The notes: a model not told the origin generated them from the letters alone. A stretch of DNA of 64,000 bases from Aphodosoma sp045126975 (GCA_045126975.1 JBGVPL010000001.1:1-64000), one strand, 5' to 3'. Positions 6,854 through 17,299 are shown, counted from the stretch's first letter. A program made the numbers and translations.

Positions 6854-9800
6854 ATGTCTTTAAATACTAACAATCAGAGAGTTAGTTTCGCTTCTGTGAA
6901 AAGTCAATTCCCTTATCCTGACTTTCTTGAAGTACAACTCAAATCGTTTAGAGATTTCTTCCAATTAGATACTGCTACTGAGCATAGGAAGAATGAGGGT
7001 ATGTATAAAGTTTTTGCTGAAAACTTCCCAATTGCTGATACCCGCAATAATTTCGTTCTCGAATTTCTCGATTATTATATCGAGCCACCTCGTTATACTA
7101 TTGAAGAATGTCTTCGTCGTGGTCTTACTTATAGCGTGCCTTTGAAGGCTAAACTTAAACTTTATTGTACTGACCCTGATCATGAAGATTTTGATACCGT
7201 TATCCAAGACGTATATTTGGGCCCTATCCCATATATGACTGATAAGGGTACTTTCGTCATAAATGGTGCTGAACGTGTTATCGTTTCTCAATTGCACCGT
7301 TCTCCTGGTGTATTCTTTGGTCAAAGCGTACACACTAATGGTACTAAACTCTATTCAGCTCGTATTATTCCATTCCGTGGTTCTTGGATCGAATTTGCTA
7401 CTGACATCAACAATGGCATGTATGCTTATATCGACCGTAAGAAAAAATTGCCTGTAACTACTTTGTTGCGTGCAATTGGTTTTGAGTCGGATAAAGATAT
7501 TCTCGAAACTTTCGGTCTTGCTGAAGAGGTAAAAGTAAACAAAACTAACCTTAATCGTGTTATTGGTCGTCAGCTTGCTGCACGTGTTGTTAAACCACGT
7601 GTTGAAGACTTTGTTGATGAAGCAACAGGTGAGGTAGTTACTGTTGAACGTACTGAAGTGATTATTGAACGTGAAACTGAACTTACTAAAGCTCACATTC
7701 AACCAATCATTGATTCTGGTAGTCAAACTATTCTTCTTCATAAAGAAGATCAAAATATGGCAGAGTATCAAATCATTTATAATACTCTCCAAAAAGACCC
7801 TTCTAACACTGAACGTGAAGCGGTATTACACATCTATCGTCAATTGCGTAATGCTGAACCTGCTGATGACCAAACTGCTCGTGAGGTTATCAATGGCTTG
7901 TTCTTCTCTGAAAAACGTTACGACTTAGGCGAAGTAGGTCGCTACCGTATCAATAAAAAACTTAATCTCTCTACAAGTATGGATGTTCGCGTTCTTACTC
8001 GCGAAGACATCATTGAGATTATCAAACACCTTATTCAACTTATTAACTCTAAAGTAACCGTTGACGATATTGACCACTTGAGCAATCGTCGCGTGCGTAC
8101 TGTTGGAGAACAATTATATAACCAATTTGGCGTTGGTTTGGCTCGTATGTCTCGTACTATCCGTGAACGTATGAACGTTCGTGACAACGAGGTATTTACT
8201 CCAGTTGACCTTATCAATGCTAAAACTATCTCTTCTGTCATCAACACTTATTTTGGTACTAATGCGTTGTCTCAATTCATGGACCAAACTAACCCATTGG
8301 CAGAAATCACACACAAACGTCGTTTGTCAGCTCTCGGTCCTGGTGGTCTTTCTCGTGACCGTGCAGGTTTCGAAGTTCGTGACGTTCACTATACTCACTA
8401 TGGTCGTCTTTGTCCGATTGAAACTCCTGAGGGTCCAAACATTGGTTTGATCTCTTCTTTGTGTATCTACGCAAAAATCAATGACCTCGGTTTCATCTCT
8501 ACACCTTATCGTAAAGTGGAAGAAGGTAAAGTAAACCTCAATAATGATGATGTTGTTTACTTGACAGCTGAGGAAGAAGAAGACCTTGTAGTAGCTCAAG
8601 GTAATGCTCCTTTGAACGAAGATGGTACATTCATCCGTAACAAAGTTAAAGCACGTCTTGAAGCTGACTTCCCACTTGTAGCTCCAACAGAAGTAAATAT
8701 GATGGACGTTGCTCCTCAACAAATTGCTTCTATTGCTGCTGCGTTGATTCCATTCTTGGAGCACGATGACGCGAACCGTGCATTGATGGGATCTAACATG
8801 ATGCGTCAAGCAGTTCCATTGCTTCGTTCTGAAGCTCCTATTGTAGGTACTGGTATCGAAGGTCAAATGATTCGCGATTCTCGTACTCAAATTATGGCTG
8901 AAGGCGATGGTGTTGTTGAATTTGTTGACGCTTCTGTAATACGTATTAATTATGAACGTACTGATGATGAAGAATTCGTAAGCTTTGTTGATTCGGTTAA
9001 AGAGTATAAATTGCCTAAATTTATGCGTACTAACCAAGATACAACTATCGACCTTCGTCCTATTGTACGCAAAGGTGATAAAGTAACTAAAGGCCAAATC
9101 CTCACAGAAGGTTATTCAACTCAAAATGGAGAATTGGCTCTTGGACGTAACCTTAAAGTGGCTTATATTCCTTGGAAAGGTTACAACTATGAGGATGCTA
9201 TCGTGCTTAACGAACGTATTGTTCGTGAAGATATCTTTACTTCAGTTCACGTGAGCGAATATTCTCTTGAAGTTCGTGAAACTAAACGTGGTGCAGAGGA
9301 ACTTACTTCTGACATTCCTAACGTAAGTGAAGATGCAACTCGCAACCTCGATGAAAACGGTATTATCCGTATTGGTGCTCACGTTGTACCTGGCGATATT
9401 CTTATTGGTAAAATTACTCCTAAAGGTGAAACTGACCCAACACCAGAAGAAAAACTCCTTCGTGCTATCTTCGGTGATAAAGCAGGTGACGTTAAAGATG
9501 CATCTCTCAAAGCTTCTCCATCTCTTCGTGGTGTAATTATCGGAAAAGAGTTGTATTGCAAAGCAATTAAAACTCGTAAAGATCGTATCGCCGATAAAGA
9601 AGTCCTCGACCGCATGGACGAAAACTTCAAACAAGAAGTTGCAGCATTGAAAGCGTTGTTAATCGAAAAATTGGTTGCAACTATCAATGGTAAAACTTCT
9701 CAAGGTGTTAAAGACTTTATGGGTGTTGACATTATCCCTCGTGGTAATAAATTCACTCAAAAAGTATTGAACGAAATCGATTTCAATACAGTGCAATTGA

Positions 9801-10666
9801 CTAAATGGACAACAGATGCACATCGTAATGAAATGATTCGTGATATCATCACTAACTATTTACGTAAAGTAAAAGAACTCGACGCTCAACTTAAACGTGC
9901 TAAATTCAATCTTACTATTGGTGATGAACTTCCTTCTGGAATTCTTCAACTTGCAAAAGTTTACGTTGCTAAAAAACGTAAAATCCGCGTAGGTGACAAG
10001 ATGGCGGGTCGTCACGGTAACAAAGGTATTGTTTCTAAAGTTGTTCGTCAAGAAGATATGCCGTTCCTCGCTGATGGTACTCCAGTTGACATTTGTTTGA
10101 ACCCTCTTGGTGTGCCTTCTCGTATGAACCTTGGTCAGATTTTCGAAGCTGTGCTTGGTTGGGCAGGTAAAGAACTTGGTGTTAAGTTTGCTACTCCTAT
10201 CTTCGATGGTGCAGATATCGATGACCTCAACGAATGGTGTGATAAAGCTGGTGTACCTCGTTATGGTAAAACTTATCTTTACGATGGTGGTACTGGTGAA
10301 CGTTTCGACCAACCTGCAACTGTAGGTGTGACTTACTTCTTGAAACTTGGTCACATGGTTGATGATAAAATGCACGCTCGTTCTATTGGTCCTTACTCTC
10401 TCATTACTCAACAACCATTGGGTGGTAAAGCTCAATTTGGTGGTCAACGTTTCGGTGAGATGGAGGTTTGGGCACTCGAAGCATTCGGTGCATCAAGCAT
10501 TCTTCAAGAAATCTTGACAGTTAAGTCTGACGACGTTATGGGTCGTGCTCGTGCTTACGAAGCAATCGTTAAAGGCGAACCTATGCCACAAGCTGGTATC
10601 CCTGAATCTCTCAACGTATTGTTGCACGAATTAGGCGGTCTTGGTCTCGACGTAACACTTGAGTAA
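6854..10666 (+). CDS. rpoB: DNA-directed RNA polymerase subunit beta
   Basis: A 1270-residue catalytic subunit. The start MSLNTNNQRVSFASVKSQFP is Bacteroidales-like. The rifampicin-binding cluster (near residues 470-500) reads SQFMDQTNPLAEITHKRRLS and matches the E. coli wild type at the usual resistance positions, so rifampicin sensitivity is predicted. GDKMAGRHGNKG (active-centre Lys/His region) and the C-terminal clamp segment GEMEVWALEAFGA are present. It is followed by rpoC after 38 bases, with no terminator. Confidence 0.98.
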   Translation: MSLNTNNQRVSFASVKSQFPYPDFLEVQLKSFRDFFQLDTATEHRKNEGMYKVFAENFPIADTRNNFVLEFLDYYIEPPRYTIEECLRRGLTYSVPLKAKLKLYCTDPDHEDFDTVIQDVYLGPIPYMTDKGTFVINGAERVIVSQLHRSPGVFFGQSVHTNGTKLYSARIIPFRGSWIEFATDINNGMYAYIDRKKKLPVTTLLRAIGFESDKDILETFGLAEEVKVNKTNLNRVIGRQLAARVVKPRVEDFVDEATGEVVTVERTEVIIERETELTKAHIQPIIDSGSQTILLHKEDQNMAEYQIIYNTLQKDPSNTEREAVLHIYRQLRNAEPADDQTAREVINGLFFSEKRYDLGEVGRYRINKKLNLSTSMDVRVLTREDIIEIIKHLIQLINSKVTVDDIDHLSNRRVRTVGEQLYNQFGVGLARMSRTIRERMNVRDNEVFTPVDLINAKTISSVINTYFGTNALSQFMDQTNPLAEITHKRRLSALGPGGLSRDRAGFEVRDVHYTHYGRLCPIETPEGPNIGLISSLCIYAKINDLGFISTPYRKVEEGKVNLNNDDVVYLTAEEEEDLVVAQGNAPLNEDGTFIRNKVKARLEADFPLVAPTEVNMMDVAPQQIASIAAALIPFLEHDDANRALMGSNMMRQAVPLLRSEAPIVGTGIEGQMIRDSRTQIMAEGDGVVEFVDASVIRINYERTDDEEFVSFVDSVKEYKLPKFMRTNQDTTIDLRPIVRKGDKVTKGQILTEGYSTQNGELALGRNLKVAYIPWKGYNYEDAIVLNERIVREDIFTSVHVSEYSLEVRETKRGAEELTSDIPNVSEDATRNLDENGIIRIGAHVVPGDILIGKITPKGETDPTPEEKLLRAIFGDKAGDVKDASLKASPSLRGVIIGKELYCKAIKTRKDRIADKEVLDRMDENFKQEVAALKALLIEKLVATINGKTSQGVKDFMGVDIIPRGNKFTQKVLNEIDFNTVQLTKWTTDAHRNEMIRDIITNYLRKVKELDAQLKRAKFNLTIGDELPSGILQLAKVYVAKKRKIRVGDKMAGRHGNKGIVSKVVRQEDMPFLADGTPVDICLNPLGVPSRMNLGQIFEAVLGWAGKELGVKFATPIFDGADIDDLNEWCDKAGVPRYGKTYLYDGGTGERFDQPATVGVTYFLKLGHMVDDKMHARSIGPYSLITQQPLGGKAQFGGQRFGEMEVWALEAFGASSILQEILTVKSDDVMGRARAYEAIVKGEPMPQAGIPESLNVLLHELGGLGLDVTLE

Positions 10667-10704
10667 TCTACAATAAATATTAATTGCACATCAAATAAAA
10701 GACT

Positions 10705-13700
10705 ATGGCTTTTAGAAGAGATAATAAAGTAAAAACTAATTTCAGCAAAATCTCAATCGGTTTGGCTTCTCCTGAAAAAATTCTTGAGTCGTCTTATGGT
10801 GAGGTTTTGAAACCTGAAACAATCAACTATCGTACCTACAAACCTGAACGCGATGGTTTGTTCTGCGAGCGCATTTTCGGTCCTTGTCGCGACTATGAAT
10901 GTCATTGCGGTAAATACAAACGTATCCGTTATAAAGGTATTGTCTGCGATCGTTGTGGTGTAGAAGTTACTGAAAAGAAAGTACGTCGTGAACGTTCAGG
11001 TCACATCCAACTCGTTGTGCCTGTAGCTCACATTTGGTATTTCCGTTCTACTCCAAACAAGATTGGTTACCTTCTCGGTATGCCATCTAAAAAGTTGGAT
11101 GCGATTATCTATTACGAAAAATACATCATTCTTCAAACTGGTGTTCTCGAAGGTGTAGAGGGTGTTGAAGTAGGTGAATTGATTGAAGAAGACCGCTATA
11201 TGGAGTTGATGGATTTGTTGGCAGAAAAAGATCGCAACAACCACCTTCTCGAAGATACTGATCCTAATAAGTTTATTTGTAAAATGGGTGCAGAAGCTAT
11301 CTATGATATGCTTCGTAATCTCGACCTTGATAAACTTTCATACGAATTGCGTGATAAGGCTAATACTGATACATCTCAACAACGTAAAGCTGAAGCTTTG
11401 AAACGTTTGAATGTTATCGAATCTTTCCGTGCTGCTCGTCACCGCAGTCGTCCTGAATGGATGATTCTCAAAACATTGCCTGTTATTCCACCTGAATTGC
11501 GTCCACTCGTACCACTTGATGGTGGTCGTTTCGCTACATCAGATGTTAATGACTTGTATCGTCGCGTTATTATCCGTAACAACCGTCTCAAACGTCTTAT
11601 CGAAATCAAAGCTCCTGAAGTTATTCTTCGTAACGAAAAACGTATGTTGCAAGAGGCAGTCGATTCATTGATCGATAACTCACGCAAATCTAACGCAATG
11701 AAGACTGACTCTAATCGTCCTTTGAAATCTTTGACTGATAGTTTGAAAGGTAAACAAGGTCGTTTCCGTCAAAATCTCCTCGGTAAACGTGTTGACTATT
11801 CTGCTCGTTCGGTTATCGTTGTTGGTCCTGAATTGCAAATGCACGAGTGTGGTCTTCCAAAAGATATGGCTGCTGAGCTTTACAAACCATTTATTATTCG
11901 TAAACTCATCGAACGTGGTATTGTAAAAACTGTTAAGTCAGCTAAAAAATTCATTGACCGTAAAGATCCAGTTGTTTGGGATATTCTCGAACACGTGATG
12001 AAAGGTCACCCTGTATTGCTCAACCGTGCTCCTACTCTTCACCGTCTTGGTATTCAAGCATTCCAACCTAAGATGATTGAAGGTAAAGCAATTCAACTTC
12101 ACCCACTTTCTTGTACTGCGTTCAACGCCGACTTCGACGGTGACCAGATGGCGGTTCACCTTCCACTTGGTAATGAGGCTATTCTCGAAGCTCAAATGCT
12201 TATGCTCGCTTCTCACAATATCCTCAACCCTGCTAACGGTTCGCCTATTACTGTCCCTTCTCAAGATATGGTGCTCGGTCTTTACTATATCACTAAAGCC
12301 CGTAAAGGTGTGAAAGGTGAAGGCTTGAAATTCTACTCTCCAGAAGAGGTTGAAATCGCTTACAACGAAGGTGCTGTAGATATTCACGCTATTATTTCGG
12401 TTCGTACTCACGACGTAGATAAAGAAGGTAATTTCGTTACTCGTCTTATCGAAGAAACTACTGTTGGTCGTGTTATCGTTAACAAATTTGTGCCAAAAGA
12501 GTGTGGTTATCTCAACGAATTGTTGTCTAAAAAATCACTCCGTAACGTTATCGGTCGCGTAATCGAAACTTGTGGTGTGGCTCGTACAGCAAAATTCCTC
12601 GATGATATCAAAAACCTCGGTTATCAAATGGCATTCCGTGGTGGTTTGTCTTTCAACTTGGCTGACGTTATCATCCCTGAAGAAAAAGAAGCTCTCGTTA
12701 ACTCTGGTTACGAAGAGGTAGAAAATATTATGAACGATTATAACATGGGTTATATTACTAATAACGAACGTTATAATCAAATCATCGACACTTGGACTCG
12801 TGTTAACAGCGAATTGACAAGCGTCGTAATGAAACAACTCTCTGGCGACAATCAAGGTTTCAACTCAGTTTATATGATGTTGGATTCTGGTGCCCGTGGT
12901 TCGCGTGAGCAAATTCGTCAGTTGTCAGGTATGCGTGGTTTGATGGCTAAACCTCAAAAAGCAGGTGCTGAAGGCGGTCAAATTATCGAAAACCCTATCT
13001 TGGCGAACTTTAAAGAAGGTCTTAGCGTGTTGGAGTACTTTATTTCTACTCACGGTGCGCGTAAAGGTCTTGCCGATACAGCGTTGAAAACAGCCGATGC
13101 TGGTTACCTCACTCGTCGTCTTGTTGACGTTTCTCACGACGTTATCATTACAGAAGAAGACTGTGGTACATTGCGTGGTCTCGTTGCTACTGAAATCAAA
13201 AACAACGAAGAGGTTGTTGCATCTCTTTATGAACGTATCCTCGGTCGTGTTTCTGTTCACGATGTTATCGACCCACTTACTGGCGACCTTATCGTTGCTG
13301 CAGGTGAAGAGATTGTAGAGGCTGCTGCTAAACGTATTGAAAATTCACCAATCGAACGCGTTGAAATTCGTTCAGTGCTCACTTGTGAAGCTCGTCATGG
13401 TGTTTGTGCTAAATGTTACGGACGTAACCTTGCTACTGGTCGTATGGTTAACAAAGGTGAAGCTGTTGGTGTTATTGCTGCACAATCTATCGGTGAGCCA
13501 GGTACTCAGTTGACACTTCGTACATTCCACGTCGGTGGTGTGGCTTCGAATATTGCTGTTGACAATGGTATCACATCTAAATACGATGGTCGTCTCGAAA
13601 TTGACGAACTCCGTACTGTTGATGCTGAAGATGCTACAGGTAATAAATATCAAGTTGTTGTAGGACGTTTGGCTGAGGCTCGTATCATCGACCACAACAC

Positions 13701-15015
13701 AGGTATTGCTCTTACAACTCAAAATATACCTTACGGTTCTAAACTCTTTATCCCTGCTGGTTCTGAAATCAAGAAAGGTGATAAGATTTGTGAATGGGAC
13801 CCATTCAACGCAGTTATCGTTTCTGAGGTTGCTGGTACTGTTCAATTCGAATCTATGGTTGAAAACTCAACTTATAAAGTAGAGTCTGACGAAACTACAG
13901 GTCTTTTGGAGAAAATTATTATCGAGTCAAAAGACAAAACTAAAGCTCCTGCAGCTCAAATTGTCGATAAAGCTGGTAATGTTCTCAAAACATACAACCT
14001 CCCAGTGGGTGCTCACTTGGTAGTTGATGCTAAACAAAAGGTTAAACCTGGTGATTTGATTGTTAAGATTCCACGTGCCGTAGGTAAAACAGGTGACATC
14101 ACCGGTGGTCTTCCACGTGTTACTGAATTGTTCGAAGCACGTAACCCGTCGAACCCGGCTGTCGTTTCTGAAATCGATGGTGAAATCACATTCGGTAAAA
14201 TCAAACGTGGTAACCGCGAAATCATCCTTACTTCACGTACAGGTGAAGAGAAAAAATACCTCGTGCTCTTGTCAAAACAAATTCTTGTTCAAGATGGCGA
14301 CTATGTGCGTGCAGGTACTCCTCTCTCTGATGGTGCTATCACTCCTGCCGATATCTTGGCTATTAAAGGTCCTACTGCTGTTCAAGAATATATCGTGAAC
14401 GAAGTACAAGACGTTTATCGCCTCCAAGGTGTGAAAATCAACGACAAACACTTCGAAGTTATTGTACGCCAAATGATGCGTAAAGTGCAAATTGCTGACG
14501 CAGGTGATACTCGCTTCCTCGAAGGTCAAGTTGTTGACAAAATAGAGTTTATGGAAGAAAATGACCGTATCTGGGGCAAAAAAGTTGTTACTGATGCAGG
14601 TGATTCTACAAACTTTATGGCTGGTCAAATCGTGACAGCACGTAAACTTCGCGATGAAAACTCGGCTCTCAAACGTCGTGATATGCGTACAGTTGAAACT
14701 CGTGATGCTATGCCAGCTACTTCTATTCAAATGCTTCAAGGTATCACACGTGCAGCTCTTCAAACTCAATCGTTTATGTCGGCTGCATCGTTCCAAGAAA
14801 CTCCAAAAGTATTGAATGAAGCTGCTATTAATGGTAAAGTTGACCACCTCTTGGGTATGAAAGAAAACGTTATCGTTGGTCACAAGATTCCTGCTGGTAC
14901 AGGTCTCCGCGAATACGACCACTTGTTTGTGGCTTCGCGCGAAGAGTACGAACGCATGTCTGAAGCGAGCCGTAACGTTACAGATATCGAAGAAGTTACT
15001 GAAGGAATGAATTAA
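10705..15015 (+). CDS. rpoC: DNA-directed RNA polymerase subunit beta'
   Basis: A 1436-residue largest subunit. It contains the N-terminal zinc ribbon (CHCGKYKRIRYKG followed by CDRCG), the catalytic magnesium motif NADFDGDQMAVH near residue 475, and the bridge-helix/trigger-loop region. The second zinc site is CEARHGVCAKCYGRNLATGR, followed by the trigger-loop sequence GEPGTQLTLRTFH. It is the last gene of the beta operon, and a perfect 16-bp terminator lies about 85 bases past the stop. Confidence 0.98.
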   Translation: MAFRRDNKVKTNFSKISIGLASPEKILESSYGEVLKPETINYRTYKPERDGLFCERIFGPCRDYECHCGKYKRIRYKGIVCDRCGVEVTEKKVRRERSGHIQLVVPVAHIWYFRSTPNKIGYLLGMPSKKLDAIIYYEKYIILQTGVLEGVEGVEVGELIEEDRYMELMDLLAEKDRNNHLLEDTDPNKFICKMGAEAIYDMLRNLDLDKLSYELRDKANTDTSQQRKAEALKRLNVIESFRAARHRSRPEWMILKTLPVIPPELRPLVPLDGGRFATSDVNDLYRRVIIRNNRLKRLIEIKAPEVILRNEKRMLQEAVDSLIDNSRKSNAMKTDSNRPLKSLTDSLKGKQGRFRQNLLGKRVDYSARSVIVVGPELQMHECGLPKDMAAELYKPFIIRKLIERGIVKTVKSAKKFIDRKDPVVWDILEHVMKGHPVLLNRAPTLHRLGIQAFQPKMIEGKAIQLHPLSCTAFNADFDGDQMAVHLPLGNEAILEAQMLMLASHNILNPANGSPITVPSQDMVLGLYYITKARKGVKGEGLKFYSPEEVEIAYNEGAVDIHAIISVRTHDVDKEGNFVTRLIEETTVGRVIVNKFVPKECGYLNELLSKKSLRNVIGRVIETCGVARTAKFLDDIKNLGYQMAFRGGLSFNLADVIIPEEKEALVNSGYEEVENIMNDYNMGYITNNERYNQIIDTWTRVNSELTSVVMKQLSGDNQGFNSVYMMLDSGARGSREQIRQLSGMRGLMAKPQKAGAEGGQIIENPILANFKEGLSVLEYFISTHGARKGLADTALKTADAGYLTRRLVDVSHDVIITEEDCGTLRGLVATEIKNNEEVVASLYERILGRVSVHDVIDPLTGDLIVAAGEEIVEAAAKRIENSPIERVEIRSVLTCEARHGVCAKCYGRNLATGRMVNKGEAVGVIAAQSIGEPGTQLTLRTFHVGGVASNIAVDNGITSKYDGRLEIDELRTVDAEDATGNKYQVVVGRLAEARIIDHNTGIALTTQNIPYGSKLFIPAGSEIKKGDKICEWDPFNAVIVSEVAGTVQFESMVENSTYKVESDETTGLLEKIIIESKDKTKAPAAQIVDKAGNVLKTYNLPVGAHLVVDAKQKVKPGDLIVKIPRAVGKTGDITGGLPRVTELFEARNPSNPAVVSEIDGEITFGKIKRGNREIILTSRTGEEKKYLVLLSKQILVQDGDYVRAGTPLSDGAITPADILAIKGPTAVQEYIVNEVQDVYRLQGVKINDKHFEVIVRQMMRKVQIADAGDTRFLEGQVVDKIEFMEENDRIWGKKVVTDAGDSTNFMAGQIVTARKLRDENSALKRRDMRTVETRDAMPATSIQMLQGITRAALQTQSFMSAASFQETPKVLNEAAINGKVDHLLGMKENVIVGHKIPAGTGLREYDHLFVASREEYERMSEASRNVTDIEEVTEGMN

Positions 15016-15100
15016 TATTTGTATAGATAAAAGACGAAGATACGAGATAAAAGATATAGTTTAATGTCTGGTATTTAATATTTAAAATCTTTATAGTGAT

Positions 15101-15140
15101 AAAATCCTCTTATTCGCTTGTCGAATAAGAGGATTTTTTT
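15101..15140 (+). terminator. Terminator of the rpoBC operon
   Basis: A perfect 16-bp stem: 15101-15116 pairs with 15122-15137, with loop CTTGT and a run of Ts to 15140. The A-rich 5' arm makes it usable in both directions. The next promoter's TATCTTTG starts at 15142, directly against the T run. Confidence 0.95.
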
Positions 15141-15141
15141 G

Positions 15142-15149
15142 TATCTTTG
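15142..15149 (+). promoter_or_regulatory. Promoter -7 element of the MscS-type gene
   Basis: TATCTTTG matches TAnnTTTG. A TTG at 15118-15120, within the terminator loop, is the nearest -33 candidate (spacer 21, poorer than elsewhere). The leader of about 95 bases ends with TTACTAATTACTCATTACTA words before the ATG. Confidence 0.6.
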
Positions 15150-15247
15150 CATTCGCGAATGGGTTATACTTCAACATAACTTAAATAAATTTTGTTCTGT
15201 TTCGGTTACCCCATTTTTACATTACTAATTACTCATTACTAATTAAT

Positions 15248-16438
15248 ATGAATACAACTATTTTACATTGGTTATCAGATTGGGGAGTGCCAGTTATGGC
15301 ACATGAATGGCTCTATTGGCTAATTACACTTGTATGTGTAGGTTTTATTGTTTATCTTGTTGATTTAATTTGTCGTCGATTGGTGATACCTGCTATACGA
15401 AAAGTAACACGTAAAACCAATTTTGAGTGGGATGATATTGTGTTGAATGATGCGATGCTCAAGGATATGTCGCGTTTGGTGCCTCCTATTATGTTGGCTG
15501 TTTTGTTGCCTATGATATTTGTTGAGGGAAGCGAGACATTGGATTTTGTTTTGCGTGTCAATTATATCTATCTTGTTGTTGTTGTATCTAAGTTGGTGTG
15601 CACTTTTCTTGCTTCGTTATATGATTTGTCGCAACATAATGAGCGTTTGAAAAATCACTCGTTACAAAGTGTTTATCAAATGCTTAAGGTGTTGATAATT
15701 TGTGTGGCATTGATTATTGTGGTTAGTATTCTTATCAATAAAAATCCAGGTTATATTCTCACTGCACTTGGTGCTTCGGCTGCTGTATTGATGTTGGTAT
15801 TCAAAGATATGATTGTGGGTTTAGTTGCAGGAGTGCAGTTGTCGGTCAACGATATGCTTCGTCCTGGCGATTGGATTGCTATGCCTAAATATGGTGCAGA
15901 TGGCGATGTTATCGAGGTAAGTCTTACTACTGTGAAGGTGCAAAATTGGGATAAAACTATCACAACAATCCCTCCATACGCTCTTGTTAGCGATTCATTC
16001 CAAAATTGGAGAGGTATGCAAGAGAGTGGTGGTCGTCGTGTGAAGCGTGCGGTTTATATCGATATGCGTTCAATACAATTTTGTACCGAAGAGCAGATGG
16101 AAGATTTTGAAGTGAAAGGTTGGCTCGAAGGCATAGAACGTGTCGATGGTTTCCCTGTTAATTTGCATATTTTCCGTAACTATTTGGAAAAATATCTTCG
16201 TAATCATCCGCGTGTTAATCAAGGTATGACTATTATGGTGCGTCAATTGCAACCAACAGCACAAGGTCTTCCACTCGAATTATATTTCTTCTCAGATGGT
16301 ACTGCATGGATTCCTTACGAGCAACTTCAAGCTGAAGTATTTGAGCATGTTTTTGCAATGTTACCAACCTTTGGTCTCCGCATCTTCCAATCTCCTATGG
16401 GTATTGATTTCACGGGTGAATCATTAAATGTAAATTAA
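15248..16438 (+). CDS. MscS-family mechanosensitive channel (YbdG/MscM-like)
   Basis: A 396-residue inner-membrane protein with hydrophobic segments at about residues 20-42, 75-93, 100-120 and 145-165. The pore helix and beta-domain entry follow: ILTALGASAAVLMLVFKDMI, then VAGVQLSVNDMLRPGDWI near 187-215. The motif GDVIEVSLTTVKVQNWDKT is the MscS beta domain. The C-terminal extension (to ...RIFQSPMGIDF) resembles the YbdG/YnaI-type larger channels. It probably releases osmolytes on hypo-osmotic shock. It is a single gene with its own promoter. The family is certain; the subtype is inferred. Confidence 0.88.
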   Translation: MNTTILHWLSDWGVPVMAHEWLYWLITLVCVGFIVYLVDLICRRLVIPAIRKVTRKTNFEWDDIVLNDAMLKDMSRLVPPIMLAVLLPMIFVEGSETLDFVLRVNYIYLVVVVSKLVCTFLASLYDLSQHNERLKNHSLQSVYQMLKVLIICVALIIVVSILINKNPGYILTALGASAAVLMLVFKDMIVGLVAGVQLSVNDMLRPGDWIAMPKYGADGDVIEVSLTTVKVQNWDKTITTIPPYALVSDSFQNWRGMQESGGRRVKRAVYIDMRSIQFCTEEQMEDFEVKGWLEGIERVDGFPVNLHIFRNYLEKYLRNHPRVNQGMTIMVRQLQPTAQGLPLELYFFSDGTAWIPYEQLQAEVFEHVFAMLPTFGLRIFQSPMGIDFTGESLNVN

Positions 16439-16472
16439 TTAGTTAAAAGTTGTTTTATTCAATTTATTTATA

Positions 16473-16480
16473 TAACTTTG
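16473..16480 (+). promoter_or_regulatory. Promoter -7 element of the NfeD-like/flotillin pair
   Basis: TAACTTTG, with a possible -33 TTG at 16450-16452. It lies 24 bases upstream of ATG 16504. Confidence 0.65.
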
Positions 16481-16503
16481 TGGTGTAATAAAACGAATTG
16501 ATT

Positions 16504-17067
16504 ATGTTTGATAGATTTCTTGATTTAGATGTTTATATGCAAGTCTTTTGGTCGCTTGCTTTGGTATCAACTGTAGTTTTTTTGATACAAATGGTTATGA
16601 CCTTTATTGGTCTTGATAGTGATACAGAAATGGGGTCGGGTTTTGATGATGTGGAAATGGAAGGTGTGGCAGGATTTTTCTCATTTCGTAATTTTGTCAA
16701 CTTTTTGCTTGGCTATGGTTGGGGTGGTGTATTGCTTGCCGAGTCTATAAAAAATATGCTTTGGTTGCAATTAGCAGCTTTGGGTATTGGTTTTTTACTT
16801 GTACTTATTTTTGTTTTCGTATTGCGTCAGGTGATGAAACTTGCAACTGATAAAACTTTCCGTCTCGAAGAGGCTGTAGGTCAGGTGGCTGATACCTATT
16901 TACGTATTCCCGCTACTAAGTCAGGTTCGGGTAAAATACTTGTAAGTGTGCGTGGTTCGATACACGAATTGGAGGCAATGACCGAAGGTGACGAAATCCC
17001 TACAGGAGCAAAAGTGCGTGTAACAAAAGCTATCGGTTCCGAATTGGTCGAAGTGGAAAAAATTTAG
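16504..17067 (+). CDS. NfeD/YqiJ-like membrane protein with OB-fold
   Basis: A 187-residue protein with membrane spans at about residues 13-36, 65-83 and 88-110, then a soluble C-terminal OB-fold-like domain (EEAVGQVADTYLRIPATKSG ... GAKVRVTKAIGSELVEVEK). This is the layout of NfeD-type partners of flotillin, as in YqiJ-YqiK. It directly precedes a flotillin gene, so the two probably act together in membrane microdomains. ATG 16504 is chosen over a TTG two codons earlier. Confidence 0.8.
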   Translation: MFDRFLDLDVYMQVFWSLALVSTVVFLIQMVMTFIGLDSDTEMGSGFDDVEMEGVAGFFSFRNFVNFLLGYGWGGVLLAESIKNMLWLQLAALGIGFLLVLIFVFVLRQVMKLATDKTFRLEEAVGQVADTYLRIPATKSGSGKILVSVRGSIHELEAMTEGDEIPTGAKVRVTKAIGSELVEVEKI

Positions 17068-17299
17068 ATAAGGAACAAGGAATAAGGAATAGGGAACAAG
17101 GCTGCTCTCATATTCCTCCCCTGTTTTAGGGAGGTGTCCGAATGCTCGTGAAAAAGCTGAAGCAGTAGGCGAAACTTTCTTATATTCCTCCCCTGTTTTA
17201 GGGGAGGTGCCCAACGGGCGGAGGGGTTTTCAACTTTCAACTTTCAACTTTCAACTTTCAACTTTCAACTTTCAACTCTTAACTCTAAACTCTATAATT
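17068..17299 (+). repeat. Composite intergenic repeat: AAGGAAYAAGG words, two hairpins, CAACTTT heptads
   Basis: AAGGAAYAAGG-type words run from 17069 to 17100. A first, imperfect hairpin copy (CTCCCCTGTTTTAGGGAG) lies near 17117-17134. A perfect copy follows: CCTCCCCT (17187-17194), GTTTT, AGGGGAGG (17200-17207), then GCCC-AAC-GGGC (17209-17219). Six exact CAACTTT heptads (17231-17272) and three degenerate ones (to 17293) end six bases before the flotillin ATG. The same architecture occurs at 48856-48968. No gene is present. Confidence 0.85.

Noticed and set aside
17231..17293. CRISPR array or promoter tandem at the CAACTTT heptads
   Set aside because: There are no spacers; units are seven bases and directly tandem, so this is a microsatellite-like repeat.
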